Assembly: GCF_013523055.1 (NCBI RefSeq)
Contig: NZ_JAAMQM010000008.1
Coordinates: 62,001-126,000, forward strand
Length of the DNA stretch: 64,000 nt
Origin: Pseudomonas capeferrum
Lineage (GTDB): Bacteria; Pseudomonadota; Gammaproteobacteria; Pseudomonadales; Pseudomonadaceae
Reading direction: 5' to 3'
Below, one piece after another: positions 29,299 through 37,752 of this stretch (positions within the stretch are counted from its first letter, which is position 1; every line of letters starts with the position of its first letter). The notes beneath the pieces are model-generated. The model was not told the DNA's origin. It ran no database searches and worked only from the letters and a program-made list of their open reading frames with translations. The translations under genes and the position numbers were made by a program.

Positions 29299-30612
29299 AT
29301 GAAAACGCCTCTCTGGTTTCCGCAAAGCTTCTTCGCCCGCACGCTCTGGCTGGTGCTGATCGTCGTCCTGTTCTCCAAGGCATTGACCTTGGTCTACCTG
29401 CTGATGAACGAAGATGTGCTGGTCGACCGGCAATACAGTCACGGCGTGGCTTTGACCCTGCGTGCCTATTGGGCGGCCGACGAAGAAAACCGCGACAGGA
29501 TCGCCGAAGCTGCCGGTCTGATCCGCGTGGTGGGTTCCGGGGTGCCCGAAGGCGAGCAGCATTGGCCCTACAGCGAGATCTACCAGCGTCAGATGCAGGC
29601 CGAGCTGGGCGAGGACACCGAAGTGCGCCTGCGTGTGCATGCACCGCCCGCGCTGTGGGTAAACGCACCGAGCCTGGGGGATGGCTGGCTGAAAGTGCCG
29701 CTTTACCCGCACCCGTTGCGTGGCCAGAAGATCTGGAACGTGCTGGGTTGGTTCCTCGCCATCGGCCTGCTGTCCACGGCATCGGCCTGGATATTCGTGC
29801 GCCAGCTTAGCCAGCCGCTCAAGCGTCTGGTATTCGCGGCGCGGCAACTGGGCCAGGGACGCAGCGTGCGCTTGCCGATCAGCGACACGCCCAGCGAGAT
29901 GACGGAAGTCTATCGCGCCTTCAACCAGATGGCCGAGGACGTTGAACAGGCCGGGCGCGAGCGCGAACTGATGCTCGCAGGGGTATCCCATGACTTGCGC
30001 ACGCCCCTGACCCGTTTACGTCTGTCGCTGTCGTTGCTGGCCAACGATAACGACCTGACCGACGACATGGTCCGCGACATCGAGGACATGGACGCGATCC
30101 TCGACCAGTTCCTGGCGTTCATCCGCGATGGCCGTGACGAGCCGGTCGAGGAGGTCGATTTCGGTGATCTGGTGCGTGAAGTGGTAGCGCCCTTCAACCA
30201 GCCTGAAGAGCAGGTGCGCTTGTGCCTGGAGCCTATACCGCCGTTCCCGTTGCGTCGGGTTTCGCTCAAGCGTCTGCTCAACAACCTTATCGGCAATGCG
30301 CTTCATCATGCCGGCAAGGGGGTCGAGGTGGCCGCCTATGTATCAGGAGATCACAGCGCGCCCTACGTGGTGCTGAGCGTGCTGGACCGTGGCGCCGGTA
30401 TCGATCCCGCGGAACTGGAAACCATCTTCAACCCGTTCATCCGCGGTGATCGTGCCCGCAGCGGCAAGGGCACGGGCCTGGGGCTGGCGATCGTCAAGCG
30501 GATCGCCGCCCAGCACGGTGGCAATGTCGAATTGCGCAATCGGTCTGGCGGCGGCATCGAGGCCCGTGTGCGACTGCCTCTGGGCCTGCTGCTGCCACGC
30601 GACGCGGTCTGA
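29299..30612 (+). CDS. envZ: Osmolarity sensor histidine kinase EnvZ
   Basis: 437 aa. Two membrane helices (about 12-35 and 150-172) bracket a periplasmic domain. HAMP, HisKA (phosphorylated His in GVSHDLRTPLTRLRL) and HATPase_c (N box LNNLIGNALHHA, GTGLGLAI) follow. Partner of OmpR. The ribosome site at ATG 29299 is weak and the gene is separated from ompR by a hairpin, so expression is probably lower than that of ompR. Confidence 0.93.
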   Translation: MKTPLWFPQSFFARTLWLVLIVVLFSKALTLVYLLMNEDVLVDRQYSHGVALTLRAYWAADEENRDRIAEAAGLIRVVGSGVPEGEQHWPYSEIYQRQMQAELGEDTEVRLRVHAPPALWVNAPSLGDGWLKVPLYPHPLRGQKIWNVLGWFLAIGLLSTASAWIFVRQLSQPLKRLVFAARQLGQGRSVRLPISDTPSEMTEVYRAFNQMAEDVEQAGRERELMLAGVSHDLRTPLTRLRLSLSLLANDNDLTDDMVRDIEDMDAILDQFLAFIRDGRDEPVEEVDFGDLVREVVAPFNQPEEQVRLCLEPIPPFPLRRVSLKRLLNNLIGNALHHAGKGVEVAAYVSGDHSAPYVVLSVLDRGAGIDPAELETIFNPFIRGDRARSGKGTGLGLAIVKRIAAQHGGNVELRNRSGGGIEARVRLPLGLLLPRDAV

Positions 30613-31518
30613 TCAGCCTTTGCCCTTGGTGCGGGTCAGGTTTGGCCCGCCGTTCTTCTCCAGGTGCTCGATGATCATTCCCGCCACGTCCTTGCTGGTG
30701 GTGACCTCGATGCCTTCCAGCCCAGGCGAGGAGTTGACCTCCATTACCAGCGGGCCGTGGTTCGATCGCAGGATGTCCACGCCGGCGACGCTCAAACCCA
30801 TCACCTTGGCGGCCCGGATGGCGGTCATGCGCTCTTCGGGAGTGATCTTGATCAGGCTGGCCACGCCACCGCGGTGCAGGTTGGAGCGGAACTCGCCCGG
30901 CTTGGCCTGACGCTTCATCGAGGCGATGACCTTGTCGCCGACGACGAAACAGCGGATATCGGCACCACCCGCTTCCTTGATGTACTCCTGGACCATGATG
31001 TTCTGCTTCAGGCCCATGAAAGCCTCGATCACCGACTCGGCCGCCTTGGTGGTCTCGCAGAGCACTACACCGATGCCTTGGGTGCCTTCCAGTACCTTGA
31101 TCACCAGTGGCGCGCCGTTGACCATCTGGATCAGGTCGGGAATGTCATCCGGCGAGTGGGCGAAGCCTGTGATGGGCAGGCCGATGCCACGGCGCGACAA
31201 CAGCTGCAGCGAGCGCAGCTTGTCCCGCGAACGGGCAATGGCCACGGATTCGTTGAGCGGGAATACGCCCATCATTTCGAACTGGCGCAGCACGGCGCAG
31301 CCATAGAAGGTCACCGAGGCACCGATCCTCGGGATGACCGCATCGAAACCCTCCAGCGGCTTGCCGCGATAGTGGATCTGCGGCTTGTGACTGGCAATGT
31401 TCATATAGGCGCGAAGGGTGTCGATGACCACCACCTCGTGGCCACGCTGAGTGCCGGCTTCGACCAGACGACGAGTGGAATACAGACGCGGATTGCGCGA
31501 CAGCACAGCGATCTTCAT
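30613..31518 (-). CDS. rimK: Ribosomal protein S6 glutamate ligase RimK
   Basis: 301 aa ATP-grasp ligase. It adds glutamates to the C terminus of ribosomal protein S6, which changes ribosome composition in pseudomonads. Visible features are the start [18 protein letters not shown], the ATP-grasp segment [13 protein letters not shown] and the metal site [12 protein letters not shown]. Its ATG overlaps the rimB stop by 4 nt. An open frame continues through rimB, but the real start is 31518. Confidence 0.95.
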   Translation of the reverse strand: MKIAVLSRNPRLYSTRRLVEAGTQRGHEVVVIDTLRAYMNIASHKPQIHYRGKPLEGFDAVIPRIGASVTFYGCAVLRQFEMMGVFPLNESVAIARSRDKLRSLQLLSRRGIGLPITGFAHSPDDIPDLIQMVNGAPLVIKVLEGTQGIGVVLCETTKAAESVIEAFMGLKQNIMVQEYIKEAGGADIRCFVVGDKVIASMKRQAKPGEFRSNLHRGGVASLIKITPEERMTAIRAAKVMGLSVAGVDILRSNHGPLVMEVNSSPGLEGIEVTTSKDVAGMIIEHLEKNGGPNLTRTKGKG

Positions 31519-31997
31519 GCAGCACCTGTGGCAGGGAAAAGGGTGGCCGGAAAGGCCGGTTTGTCCTGGACGTACTTGAGGCCCGGGTTGACGACGAGCT
31601 GACCGTGAATCAGTGCCTTGGAACCTAGCAACAGCCGATAGCGCATGGCCTTGCGGCAGGCGAGGGTGAACTCGACCTCCCAGACCCGATCGCCCAGCGC
31701 CAGAGGCGTGCGGATCACATAGCGCACCTGCGCGTGGCCGTTGGAGCTCTTGATGGTCTTCATGGTCACCAACGGTGCTTCGCAGTGGCGGTGACGCAAC
31801 TGCACCATCGACCCCAGGTGCGCATTGAAACGTACCCAGGGCTTGCCATCGCGTTCGAACGGCTCGACCTCGGTGGCATGCAGGCTGGAGGTGCTGGCAC
31901 CGGTGTCGATCTTGGCGCGAAGGCCTGCGACCCCGAGGTCGGGCAAGGCGACCCATTCGCGCAGGCCGATCACTGTCAGATGGTCAAATGTCTTCAA
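31515..31997 (-). CDS. rimB: Retropepsin-like aspartic protease RimB
   Basis: About 160 aa of the family formerly called ATP-dependent zinc protease, with the retropepsin-like motif [13 protein letters not shown] holding the catalytic Asp. In Pseudomonas the RimB protease works with RimK in S6 modification, which agrees with the 4-nt overlap. TTG at 31997 (CAGG 9 nt upstream) is preferred; TTG at 32006 is also possible. Confidence 0.85.
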   Translation of the reverse strand: MKTFDHLTVIGLREWVALPDLGVAGLRAKIDTGASTSSLHATEVEPFERDGKPWVRFNAHLGSMVQLRHRHCEAPLVTMKTIKSSNGHAQVRYVIRTPLALGDRVWEVEFTLACRKAMRYRLLLGSKALIHGQLVVNPGLKYVQDKPAFPATLFPATGAA

Positions 31998-32105
31998 GAT
32001 GCACAACCTGCGGTAAAGAGGTGAACTGTAAGCACGCCGAGGACTTTTTGCATCCGTCAGTTACGGTAGTACAGTTCCATGAAAGACTGAATTCGAGGAT
32101 AAGCG

Positions 32106-32507
32106 ATGGCATACAAGTCGGAAGAAGACGACAAGGTTCGTCTGGACAAATGGCTATGGGCGGCACGATTCTACAAGACTCGGGCACTGGCCAAGGCCGC
32201 AATCGAGAGTGGCAAGGTGCATTGCCGGGGCGAGCGTTGCAAGCCCGGCAAGGAACCCCGCGTGGGCGATGAGTTCCTCCTGCGCACCGGATTCGACGAG
32301 CGCACCGTGGTAGTGAAGGCGCTATCGGCCGTGCGCCGAGGAGCGCCTGAGGCACAACTGTTGTACGAAGAGACCCCGGACAGCCTGCGCCGCCGTGAAG
32401 AAGCGGCGGCGCTGCGCAAGTCGGGCGCGCTGGGCGTCAGTACCGATGGCCGGCCGACCAAGAAACAGCGTCGGCAGATCCATCAGCTGCACGGCAACTA
32501 TGACTAG
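32106..32507 (+). CDS. hslR: Ribosome-associated heat shock protein Hsp15
   Basis: 133 aa with an N-terminal S4 RNA-binding domain (VRLDKWLWAARFYKTRALAK) and a basic C-terminal tail. Hsp15 binds free 50S subunits carrying nascent chains after heat shock. GAGGATAAGCG precedes the ATG. The stop TAG is in the palindrome CTAG shared with the convergent PAP2 gene. Confidence 0.93.
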   Translation: MAYKSEEDDKVRLDKWLWAARFYKTRALAKAAIESGKVHCRGERCKPGKEPRVGDEFLLRTGFDERTVVVKALSAVRRGAPEAQLLYEETPDSLRRREEAAALRKSGALGVSTDGRPTKKQRRQIHQLHGNYD

Positions 32508-33307
32508 ACTGGATAGCGGAGCACTTCAAGGCGGCCCAGTACGGGAAGCCGAGCCAGTCCACGAAACAGCGGTGCGGTCCAGCGCAGCAAAGCCGCGCTG
32601 CCCTTGGCGGCAAGCGGGGTATAGCAGCTCCAGCCAATGGCGAAAATGGCCATCAGCAGCCCACCGATGTAGTCGTCCTGGCCCCAATGGGCGCCCGCGA
32701 CCAGGCGGGGCAACATGAACAACAGCGCCAGCCCCCAGATCACCAGGTGCTGGAGCAAACGGCGAGCGAACAGGCTCATGAACAGCGCCCAGACCAGCAG
32801 TACCGAAGCATGGTCGCCTGGGAAACTCTGGCTTGAACGGTCCTTTAGCTCCCAGCGCGCTTCCAGGTCCGGATAGAAGTCACTGAGGTGAATGGCATCG
32901 GGAAACACCATCGAAGGACTGTTGTGTTGCCATCCCATGGCATCGGTCCACTTGGAAAACAGTGCGCGCACCACCACTAAGAGCAACAGGGTTACCAAAA
33001 AGCCGAAGAAGGCCTCACGAATCTTGACCGCCTTGAATACCCAATTGCCGCGGATCAAGACGGCAAGGAGGATAAGGCCGACAACGATGTCGAAAGGACG
33101 CATGCTCCCGACAGTCCATACATGACGCCATGTCGTATTGGTCGCTAAGGGGCCATTGAGCGCGTGGAACAGCCACTCGTCGAATGTCAGGCAAAGGATC
33201 TGGCCAAAAGGCCATAGCCAGAAACACAGTAGGGCCATGGGCAGCAAGGTGCAGACTGCCAGTGGGCCGATGGACCACCTTTCTTGGAAGAGTGGCCGAT
33301 TGTCCAT
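32504..33307 (-). CDS. PAP2-family membrane phosphatase/phosphotransferase
   Basis: 267 aa with about six membrane helices. The PAP2 active-site motifs appear in variant form: K near ELKDRS for motif 1, SFPGDHAS for motif 2 (usual PSGH) and RLVAGAHWGQDDYIGG for motif 3. It probably acts on a lipid phosphate or polyprenyl diphosphate at the periplasmic face, similar to LpxT-type enzymes; the substrate is not known. It is convergent with hslR, and divergent from hslO. Confidence 0.82.
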   Translation of the reverse strand: MDNRPLFQERWSIGPLAVCTLLPMALLCFWLWPFGQILCLTFDEWLFHALNGPLATNTTWRHVWTVGSMRPFDIVVGLILLAVLIRGNWVFKAVKIREAFFGFLVTLLLLVVVRALFSKWTDAMGWQHNSPSMVFPDAIHLSDFYPDLEARWELKDRSSQSFPGDHASVLLVWALFMSLFARRLLQHLVIWGLALLFMLPRLVAGAHWGQDDYIGGLLMAIFAIGWSCYTPLAAKGSAALLRWTAPLFRGLARLPVLGRLEVLRYPV

Positions 33308-33416
33308 AAGATACCTCTATTGCAAACGTAAGACTGTAGTGCTCTCGGGAGCGCTCTGGATCAGGCTCAACAAGCCTGCAAACATTTTGTCACCATTTTT
33401 TAGATAGCCAAAACCT

Positions 33417-34316
33417 ATGTCTGACTTGCCTGATACCGATTCGACCCAGCGTTTTCTTTTCGACGACCGCGATATCCGTGGTGAATGGGTAACGCTGGAA
33501 CACAGCTACGCCGATGTGCTGGCGCGCCATCCCTATCCTCAACCGGTCGCCCTGCTGCTTGGCGAGCTCATGGCCGCCGCCGCTCTGCTGGTCGGTACGC
33601 TCAAGTTCGACGGCCTGCTGATACTGCAGGCACGCTCCGAAGGGCCGATTCCCATGCTCATGGTGGAATGCTCGAGCGAGCACGATATCCGTGGCATGGC
33701 CCGTTATGAGGCCGACCTGATCGCTCCAGACGCCACTCTGTCGCAGCTGATGCCCGAAGGCGCCCTGGCCTTGACCATCGATCCCATCAAGGGGCAGCGT
33801 TACCAGGGCATCGTCGACCTGCACGGGGCGGACCTTTCGGAATGCTTCACCAATTACTTCATCCAGTCGCAGCAGCTCAACACGCGCTTCTGGCTCGACG
33901 CGCGGGACGGTCGCGCTCGCGGACTGCTGCTGCAGCAGTTGCCGGCGGACCGCCAGCGGGACGAGGAAGAACGCGACGAAAGCTGGCAGCATGTGGTTGC
34001 CATGGCCGGGACGCTCAGTGCCGATGAATGGGCGCTCGACAACGAAACCTTGCTGCACCGTCTCTACCATGAAGACGCCGTGCGCATGTTCGAAAGCCAG
34101 GCGCTGCGGTTCCGCTGCAGCTGCTCGCGAGAGCGATCCGGCAACGCGTTGGTCAGTCTGGGCCTGGAAGATGCCAGTCAACTGGTCGAAGAGTGCGGGG
34201 GGCAGGTAGAGATCGATTGCCAGTTCTGTAATCAGCGCTACTTCTTCGATAACACCGATGTGGCGCAACTCTTTGCAGGTGGCGGAACGGACGAGCCGTC
34301 AGAAACTCGTCACTGA
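33417..34316 (+). CDS. hslO: Redox-regulated chaperone Hsp33
   Basis: 299 aa. The C-terminal zinc-binding cysteines, CSC and CQFC ([22 protein letters not shown]), switch the chaperone on under oxidative stress. The N-terminal substrate domain has the family start ([19 protein letters not shown]). The ribosome site before ATG 33417 is weak. It is followed by pckA. Confidence 0.95.
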   Translation: MSDLPDTDSTQRFLFDDRDIRGEWVTLEHSYADVLARHPYPQPVALLLGELMAAAALLVGTLKFDGLLILQARSEGPIPMLMVECSSEHDIRGMARYEADLIAPDATLSQLMPEGALALTIDPIKGQRYQGIVDLHGADLSECFTNYFIQSQQLNTRFWLDARDGRARGLLLQQLPADRQRDEEERDESWQHVVAMAGTLSADEWALDNETLLHRLYHEDAVRMFESQALRFRCSCSRERSGNALVSLGLEDASQLVEECGGQVEIDCQFCNQRYFFDNTDVAQLFAGGGTDEPSETRH

Positions 34317-34496
34317 AACGTTTCACTTCGGGACTTTTTCCTGTCTAACCGCGCTAAACCGCTGTTCTGACAGGAGGGCCCTACTTTTTTTGGGCGTTTC
34401 TGGCATAATCCGGCCACTTTTTTCGCTGTAGTAGTTTGAAACGAACAACTACAAAACGTTTGGAGCACTCGGCCGCAGGCCGGATGGGGAAATCTC

Positions 34497-36038
34497 ATGA
34501 CGCAAGCCATCAACACCGTGTACACCGACCTGAGCGTCGATGAGCTGGTAAAAGAAGCGCTGAACCGCGGTGAAGGCGAGCTGGCCGATACTGGCGCGCT
34601 GGTCGTGAAAACCGGTCATCGAACAGGCCGCTCGCCGGCTGATCGTTTCATCGTCGAAGAGCCGTCTACTCAGGAAGCCATCGCCTGGGGCCCAATCAAC
34701 CGCAAGTTCCCGGCCGACAAGTTCGATGCCCTGTGGGACCGCGTCCAAGCGTTCAACAACGCACAAGAACACTTCGTTTCCCATGTCCACGTAGGGGCTT
34801 CGGCCGATCACTACCTGGCCGTCAAGATGACCACCCAGACTGCCTGGCAGAACCTGTTCGGTCGTTGCCTGTTCATCAATCCGGAACAGTACAACCCTGC
34901 CGGTCGTGAAGAGTGGCAAGTGCTCAACGTAGCCAATTTCGAATGCGTGCCAGAGCGTGACGGCACCAACTCCGACGGTTGCGTGATCATCAACTTCGCC
35001 CAGAAGAAGGTGCTTATCGCGGGCATGCGTTACGCCGGCGAGATGAAGAAGGCGATGTTCTCGGTGCAGAACTTCCTGCTCCCGGCCGCCGACGTATTGC
35101 CGATGCACTGCGCGGCCAACATCGGTGAAGACGGCGACGTGACTCTGTTCTTCGGACTGTCCGGCACCGGCAAGACCACCCTGTCCGCCGACGAAAGCCG
35201 TTACCTGATCGGTGACGACGAGCACGGTTGGGGCCCCGGTATCGTCTTCAACATGGAAGGTGGTTGCTATGCCAAGTGCATCGACCTGTCCGAGAAGAAC
35301 GAGCCGGTCATCTGGAAAGCCATCAAGCATGGCGCCGTTCTCGAAAACGTCGTCCTGGACGACGCCAAGAAGGCCGACTATGCCGATGGCAGCCTGACCC
35401 AGAACAGCCGCGCCGCCTATCCGGTCGAGCACGTCGAGAAGCGTTCCGAGAAGAACCTGGGCGGTGAGCCGAATGCTGTCATCTTCCTGACCTGCGACCT
35501 GACTGGCGTGCTGCCGCCGGTGTCGATCCTGAACAACGAGCAGGCGGCCTATCACTTCCTGTCCGGTTACACCGCGCTGGTCGGCTCCACCGAAATGGGC
35601 TCGGGCGGCGGGATCAAGTCGACTTTCTCCACCTGCTTCGGCGCGCCGTTCTTCCCGCGTCCGGCCGGCGAATACGCCGACTTGCTGATCAAGCGCATCA
35701 ATGCGTTCGGTTCCAAGGTCTACCTGGTCAACACCGGCTGGACCGGCGGCGGCTACGGCGTGGGCAAGCGCTTCAACATCCCGACTACCCGCGCGGTGAT
35801 CGCAGCGATCCAGAGCGGCGCACTGATCGGTACCGAGACCGAGCACCTGGGCGTCATCAACCTGGACGTGCCAAAGGCTGTACCGGGCGTCGAGACCCAA
35901 CTGCTCAACCCACGTAACACCTGGGAAGATGTTGCCGCCTACGATGAGGCCGCTCGAGGGCTGGCCAAGCTGTTCATCGAGAACTTCAAGAAGTTCGATG
36001 TTTCCGACGTCATCAAGGCCGCGGGTCCGCAGCTGTAA
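34497..36038 (+). CDS. pckA: ATP-dependent phosphoenolpyruvate carboxykinase
   Basis: 513 aa. It converts oxaloacetate and ATP to phosphoenolpyruvate in gluconeogenesis. The kinase-1a P-loop [11 protein letters not shown], the segment [16 protein letters not shown], the metal site [10 protein letters not shown] and the adenine-binding end [15 protein letters not shown] are present. GGGGAAAT lies upstream of the ATG and a strong terminator follows. Confidence 0.95.
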   Translation: MTQAINTVYTDLSVDELVKEALNRGEGELADTGALVVKTGHRTGRSPADRFIVEEPSTQEAIAWGPINRKFPADKFDALWDRVQAFNNAQEHFVSHVHVGASADHYLAVKMTTQTAWQNLFGRCLFINPEQYNPAGREEWQVLNVANFECVPERDGTNSDGCVIINFAQKKVLIAGMRYAGEMKKAMFSVQNFLLPAADVLPMHCAANIGEDGDVTLFFGLSGTGKTTLSADESRYLIGDDEHGWGPGIVFNMEGGCYAKCIDLSEKNEPVIWKAIKHGAVLENVVLDDAKKADYADGSLTQNSRAAYPVEHVEKRSEKNLGGEPNAVIFLTCDLTGVLPPVSILNNEQAAYHFLSGYTALVGSTEMGSGGGIKSTFSTCFGAPFFPRPAGEYADLLIKRINAFGSKVYLVNTGWTGGGYGVGKRFNIPTTRAVIAAIQSGALIGTETEHLGVINLDVPKAVPGVETQLLNPRNTWEDVAAYDEAARGLAKLFIENFKKFDVSDVIKAAGPQL

Positions 36039-36060
36039 GCGAAACCGGCAGGAAACAGGA

Positions 36061-36083
36061 GCCGCCCCGAGGGGCGGCTTTTT
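36061..36083 (+). terminator. Rho-independent terminator of pckA
   Basis: Stem GCCGCCCC / GGGGCGGC followed by five T, 23 nt after the stop. Confidence 0.88.
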
Positions 36084-36196
36084 CATGGGCGCGAATTGCA
36101 GGGCGCGAGGGGCAGCGGCATGCTCGCCAGATTGGTGGGGCGATGGAAATCGCGGGTTACACTGCGGCCAATCCACCTCGATTACCGGAGTTCGAC

Positions 36197-36631
36197 TTGA
36201 CCGACCTGACCCACCGCCAACGGTTTACTCATTTTCATCCCATCCTGACGCGCTATCAGGACGCCGACCTCAACGGCCATATTGGCGGCGCTCTGGTGCA
36301 CGGGTACTTCGAGACGGCGATCCTGGCTTTTCTGGCGCAACAGGCCGGCCTGGACCTGCGAGAAGGCCCGATCACCGGTTTCGTGGTCAGTTCATCCGCG
36401 GACTTCCTTGCCTTGCCGAGTTTCCCCGATTCGTTACAGGTCGGTATCGGCGTGGCTCGCCTCGGTGGCAGTACGGTGGAATATCAGTTGGCGCTGTTCC
36501 GGGTCGCAGAGGACGAGGCGTGCGCGGTGGGCAATGTGGTGCAGGTATTCGTCGATCGTGCCACTGGCGCGCCGGTGACCGTGACCGGTGATCTGCATGT
36601 GGTGCTGTCAGGGCTGCTGATGCCCACCTGA
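36197..36631 (+). CDS. 4HBT-type hotdog thioesterase
   Basis: About 144 aa with the 4-hydroxybenzoyl-CoA thioesterase pattern: TRYQDADLNGHIGGALVHGYFE, where the Asp corresponds to the catalytic residue. It probably hydrolyses an acyl-CoA. TTG 36197 is preferred, since CGGAG sits 8 nt upstream and a promoter-like GGGTTACACTGCGG lies between it and an in-frame ATG at 36143. If that ATG is used, the protein is 162 aa. Confidence 0.8.
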   Translation: MTDLTHRQRFTHFHPILTRYQDADLNGHIGGALVHGYFETAILAFLAQQAGLDLREGPITGFVVSSSADFLALPSFPDSLQVGIGVARLGGSTVEYQLALFRVAEDEACAVGNVVQVFVDRATGAPVTVTGDLHVVLSGLLMPT

Positions 36632-36637
36632 ACGAAA

Positions 36638-36670
36638 AGAGCCCTGTCCAGGGCAAGAGGACAGGGCTCT
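36638..36670. terminator. Bidirectional terminator
   Basis: Perfect 12-bp stem AGAGCCCTGTCC / GGACAGGGCTCT with a 9-nt loop. On the minus strand it is followed by TTTTCG, so it mainly ends the glycine-zipper gene; it also lies just after the thioesterase stop. Confidence 0.8.
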
Positions 36671-36696
36671 ATCGGTATCGGGATGCAGCCAAGGAC

Positions 36697-37164
36697 TTAG
36701 CGGTGACGCCAGTGGCGCTTGTTTTTGCGATGGCCATAGTGGTGACCGCGGTCGTGGCGACGGTTGTCATAGCCACGGCGATCGCGACGATCGTCTGCAT
36801 CGGCCTTGTTGCCCATGTAATTGCCCAGGGCACCGCCGGCACCGCCGCCAGCTGCCGCGCCGATATAGCTGCCAGTCGTGCCGCCTACGCTACGGCCCAG
36901 CACGTTGCCGCCTGCCGCGCCCAAGGCGCCACCGATGGCCGCCTCACCGCGCTGACGCTTGTCGGCGCCTACGGCACTGCCTGCGGCACCACCCAGCCCC
37001 GCGCCGATCGCGCCGCCGGTGCTGCCGCCAATCTGTTGACCGACCACCGAGCCGAGTACCCCGCCCAATGCGCCGCCAATGCCAGCTTCGGTGGAGCCAC
37101 CAGCCATGGCAACGCCGCTGAGCAGGCCGAGGGACAACAACAGAATCGAGGAGTACTTCTTCAT
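36697..37164 (-). CDS. Glycine-zipper outer-membrane-type protein
   Basis: 155 aa. A signal peptide (about 1-21, ending GVAMA) is followed by repeated glycine-zipper segments (GIGGALGGVLGSVVGQQIGG and similar, about 25-120). A highly basic His/Arg tail (about 125-155) ends the protein. Glycine-zipper proteins insert in or line the outer membrane; the function here is unknown. GAGG precedes the ATG by 8 nt. The basic tail is unusual and could bind nucleic acid, LPS or metal. Confidence 0.82.
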   Translation of the reverse strand: MKKYSSILLLSLGLLSGVAMAGGSTEAGIGGALGGVLGSVVGQQIGGSTGGAIGAGLGGAAGSAVGADKRQRGEAAIGGALGAAGGNVLGRSVGGTTGSYIGAAAGGGAGGALGNYMGNKADADDRRDRRGYDNRRHDRGHHYGHRKNKRHWRHR

Positions 37165-37271
37165 CGAGAAAGCCTCATAGGGATGACGAGGCGAATTTGC
37201 AGGGGCGCAGGGAGGTTGGCAATGTAAATCCGACGATTGGTAGAAGTTGTACACAATTCTATAAGTTATTG

Positions 37272-37355
37272 TTTTTGCTGTGAAACTTAATTGATTTTCG
37301 AGGGTCAGAGAATTCTTGAGACCAAAGCCCTGAACCGTGCGAACAGGGCTTTTTT
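37272..37355 (+). ncRNA. Candidate small RNA, about 84 nt
   Basis: A promoter-like pair TTGGTA (37237-37242) and TATAAG (37260-37265) with exact 17-nt spacing lies about 61 nt before an intrinsic terminator AGCCCTG / CAGGGCT followed by T6 (37326-37355). No open frame sits between them. The predicted 5' region is U/A rich (single-stranded, Hfq-friendly) and an inner GGTC/GACC hairpin may form. The start is inferred as 7 nt after the -10 box. I do not recognise it as a named Pseudomonas sRNA. Confidence 0.45.
37326..37355 (+). terminator. Rho-independent terminator without an upstream protein gene
   Basis: AGCCCTG-(11 nt)-CAGGGCT followed by six T, on the plus strand. No plus-strand gene precedes it. 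Confidence 0.75.
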
Positions 37356-37544
37356 GTGGGCGTTGAAGGTGGGTGTGCGGTGGTGAACTGCTTGTATATC
37401 TGCTCCTCTGCTCGCGCATCGGGTTTGCAGGCTGTATTGCCAGGCGAGCCCTTTGGCCTCGATCGCGAGCGGTCCGGCGTTCCGACAAGCCAGCTTTCAT
37501 AGAGCAGATTTTATCTTACTGCTTTCAATGATTTTTGAGGCCGT

Positions 37545-37658
37545 CGCGATACTTGGGGGAGCGGGTTTACCCGCGAAGAGGTCCGCCCTACCACTCTTTA
37601 GGTATGGGCAAAGGCCGCGGCCTTGTTCGCGGGTAAACCCGCTCCCCCAGGTATCGCG
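37545..37658. repeat. REP-type inverted pair (BIME)
   Basis: TGGGGGAGCGGGTTTACCCG and its mirror CGGGTAAACCCGCTCCCCCA are about 50 nt apart, with extra matching flanks GCGATAC / GTATCGC. P. putida REP consensus. Confidence 0.8.
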
Positions 37659-37752
37659 GCGGCTGCAGAAATGTCAGACCGGCAAACCAATGCGCTAGCA
37701 AGGGGAGCAGATAAAGGGAGCGGTTACCTACCGCCCCTCTTACCAGCCCCAC

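Larger units (their letters stand above)
37165..37752. other. Intergenic region upstream of the glycine-zipper gene
   Basis: About 588 nt without a convincing protein gene. It contains a promoter-terminator unit (37237-37355) and a REP inverted pair (37545-37658). The remainder shows nothing recognisable. Confidence 0.6.
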
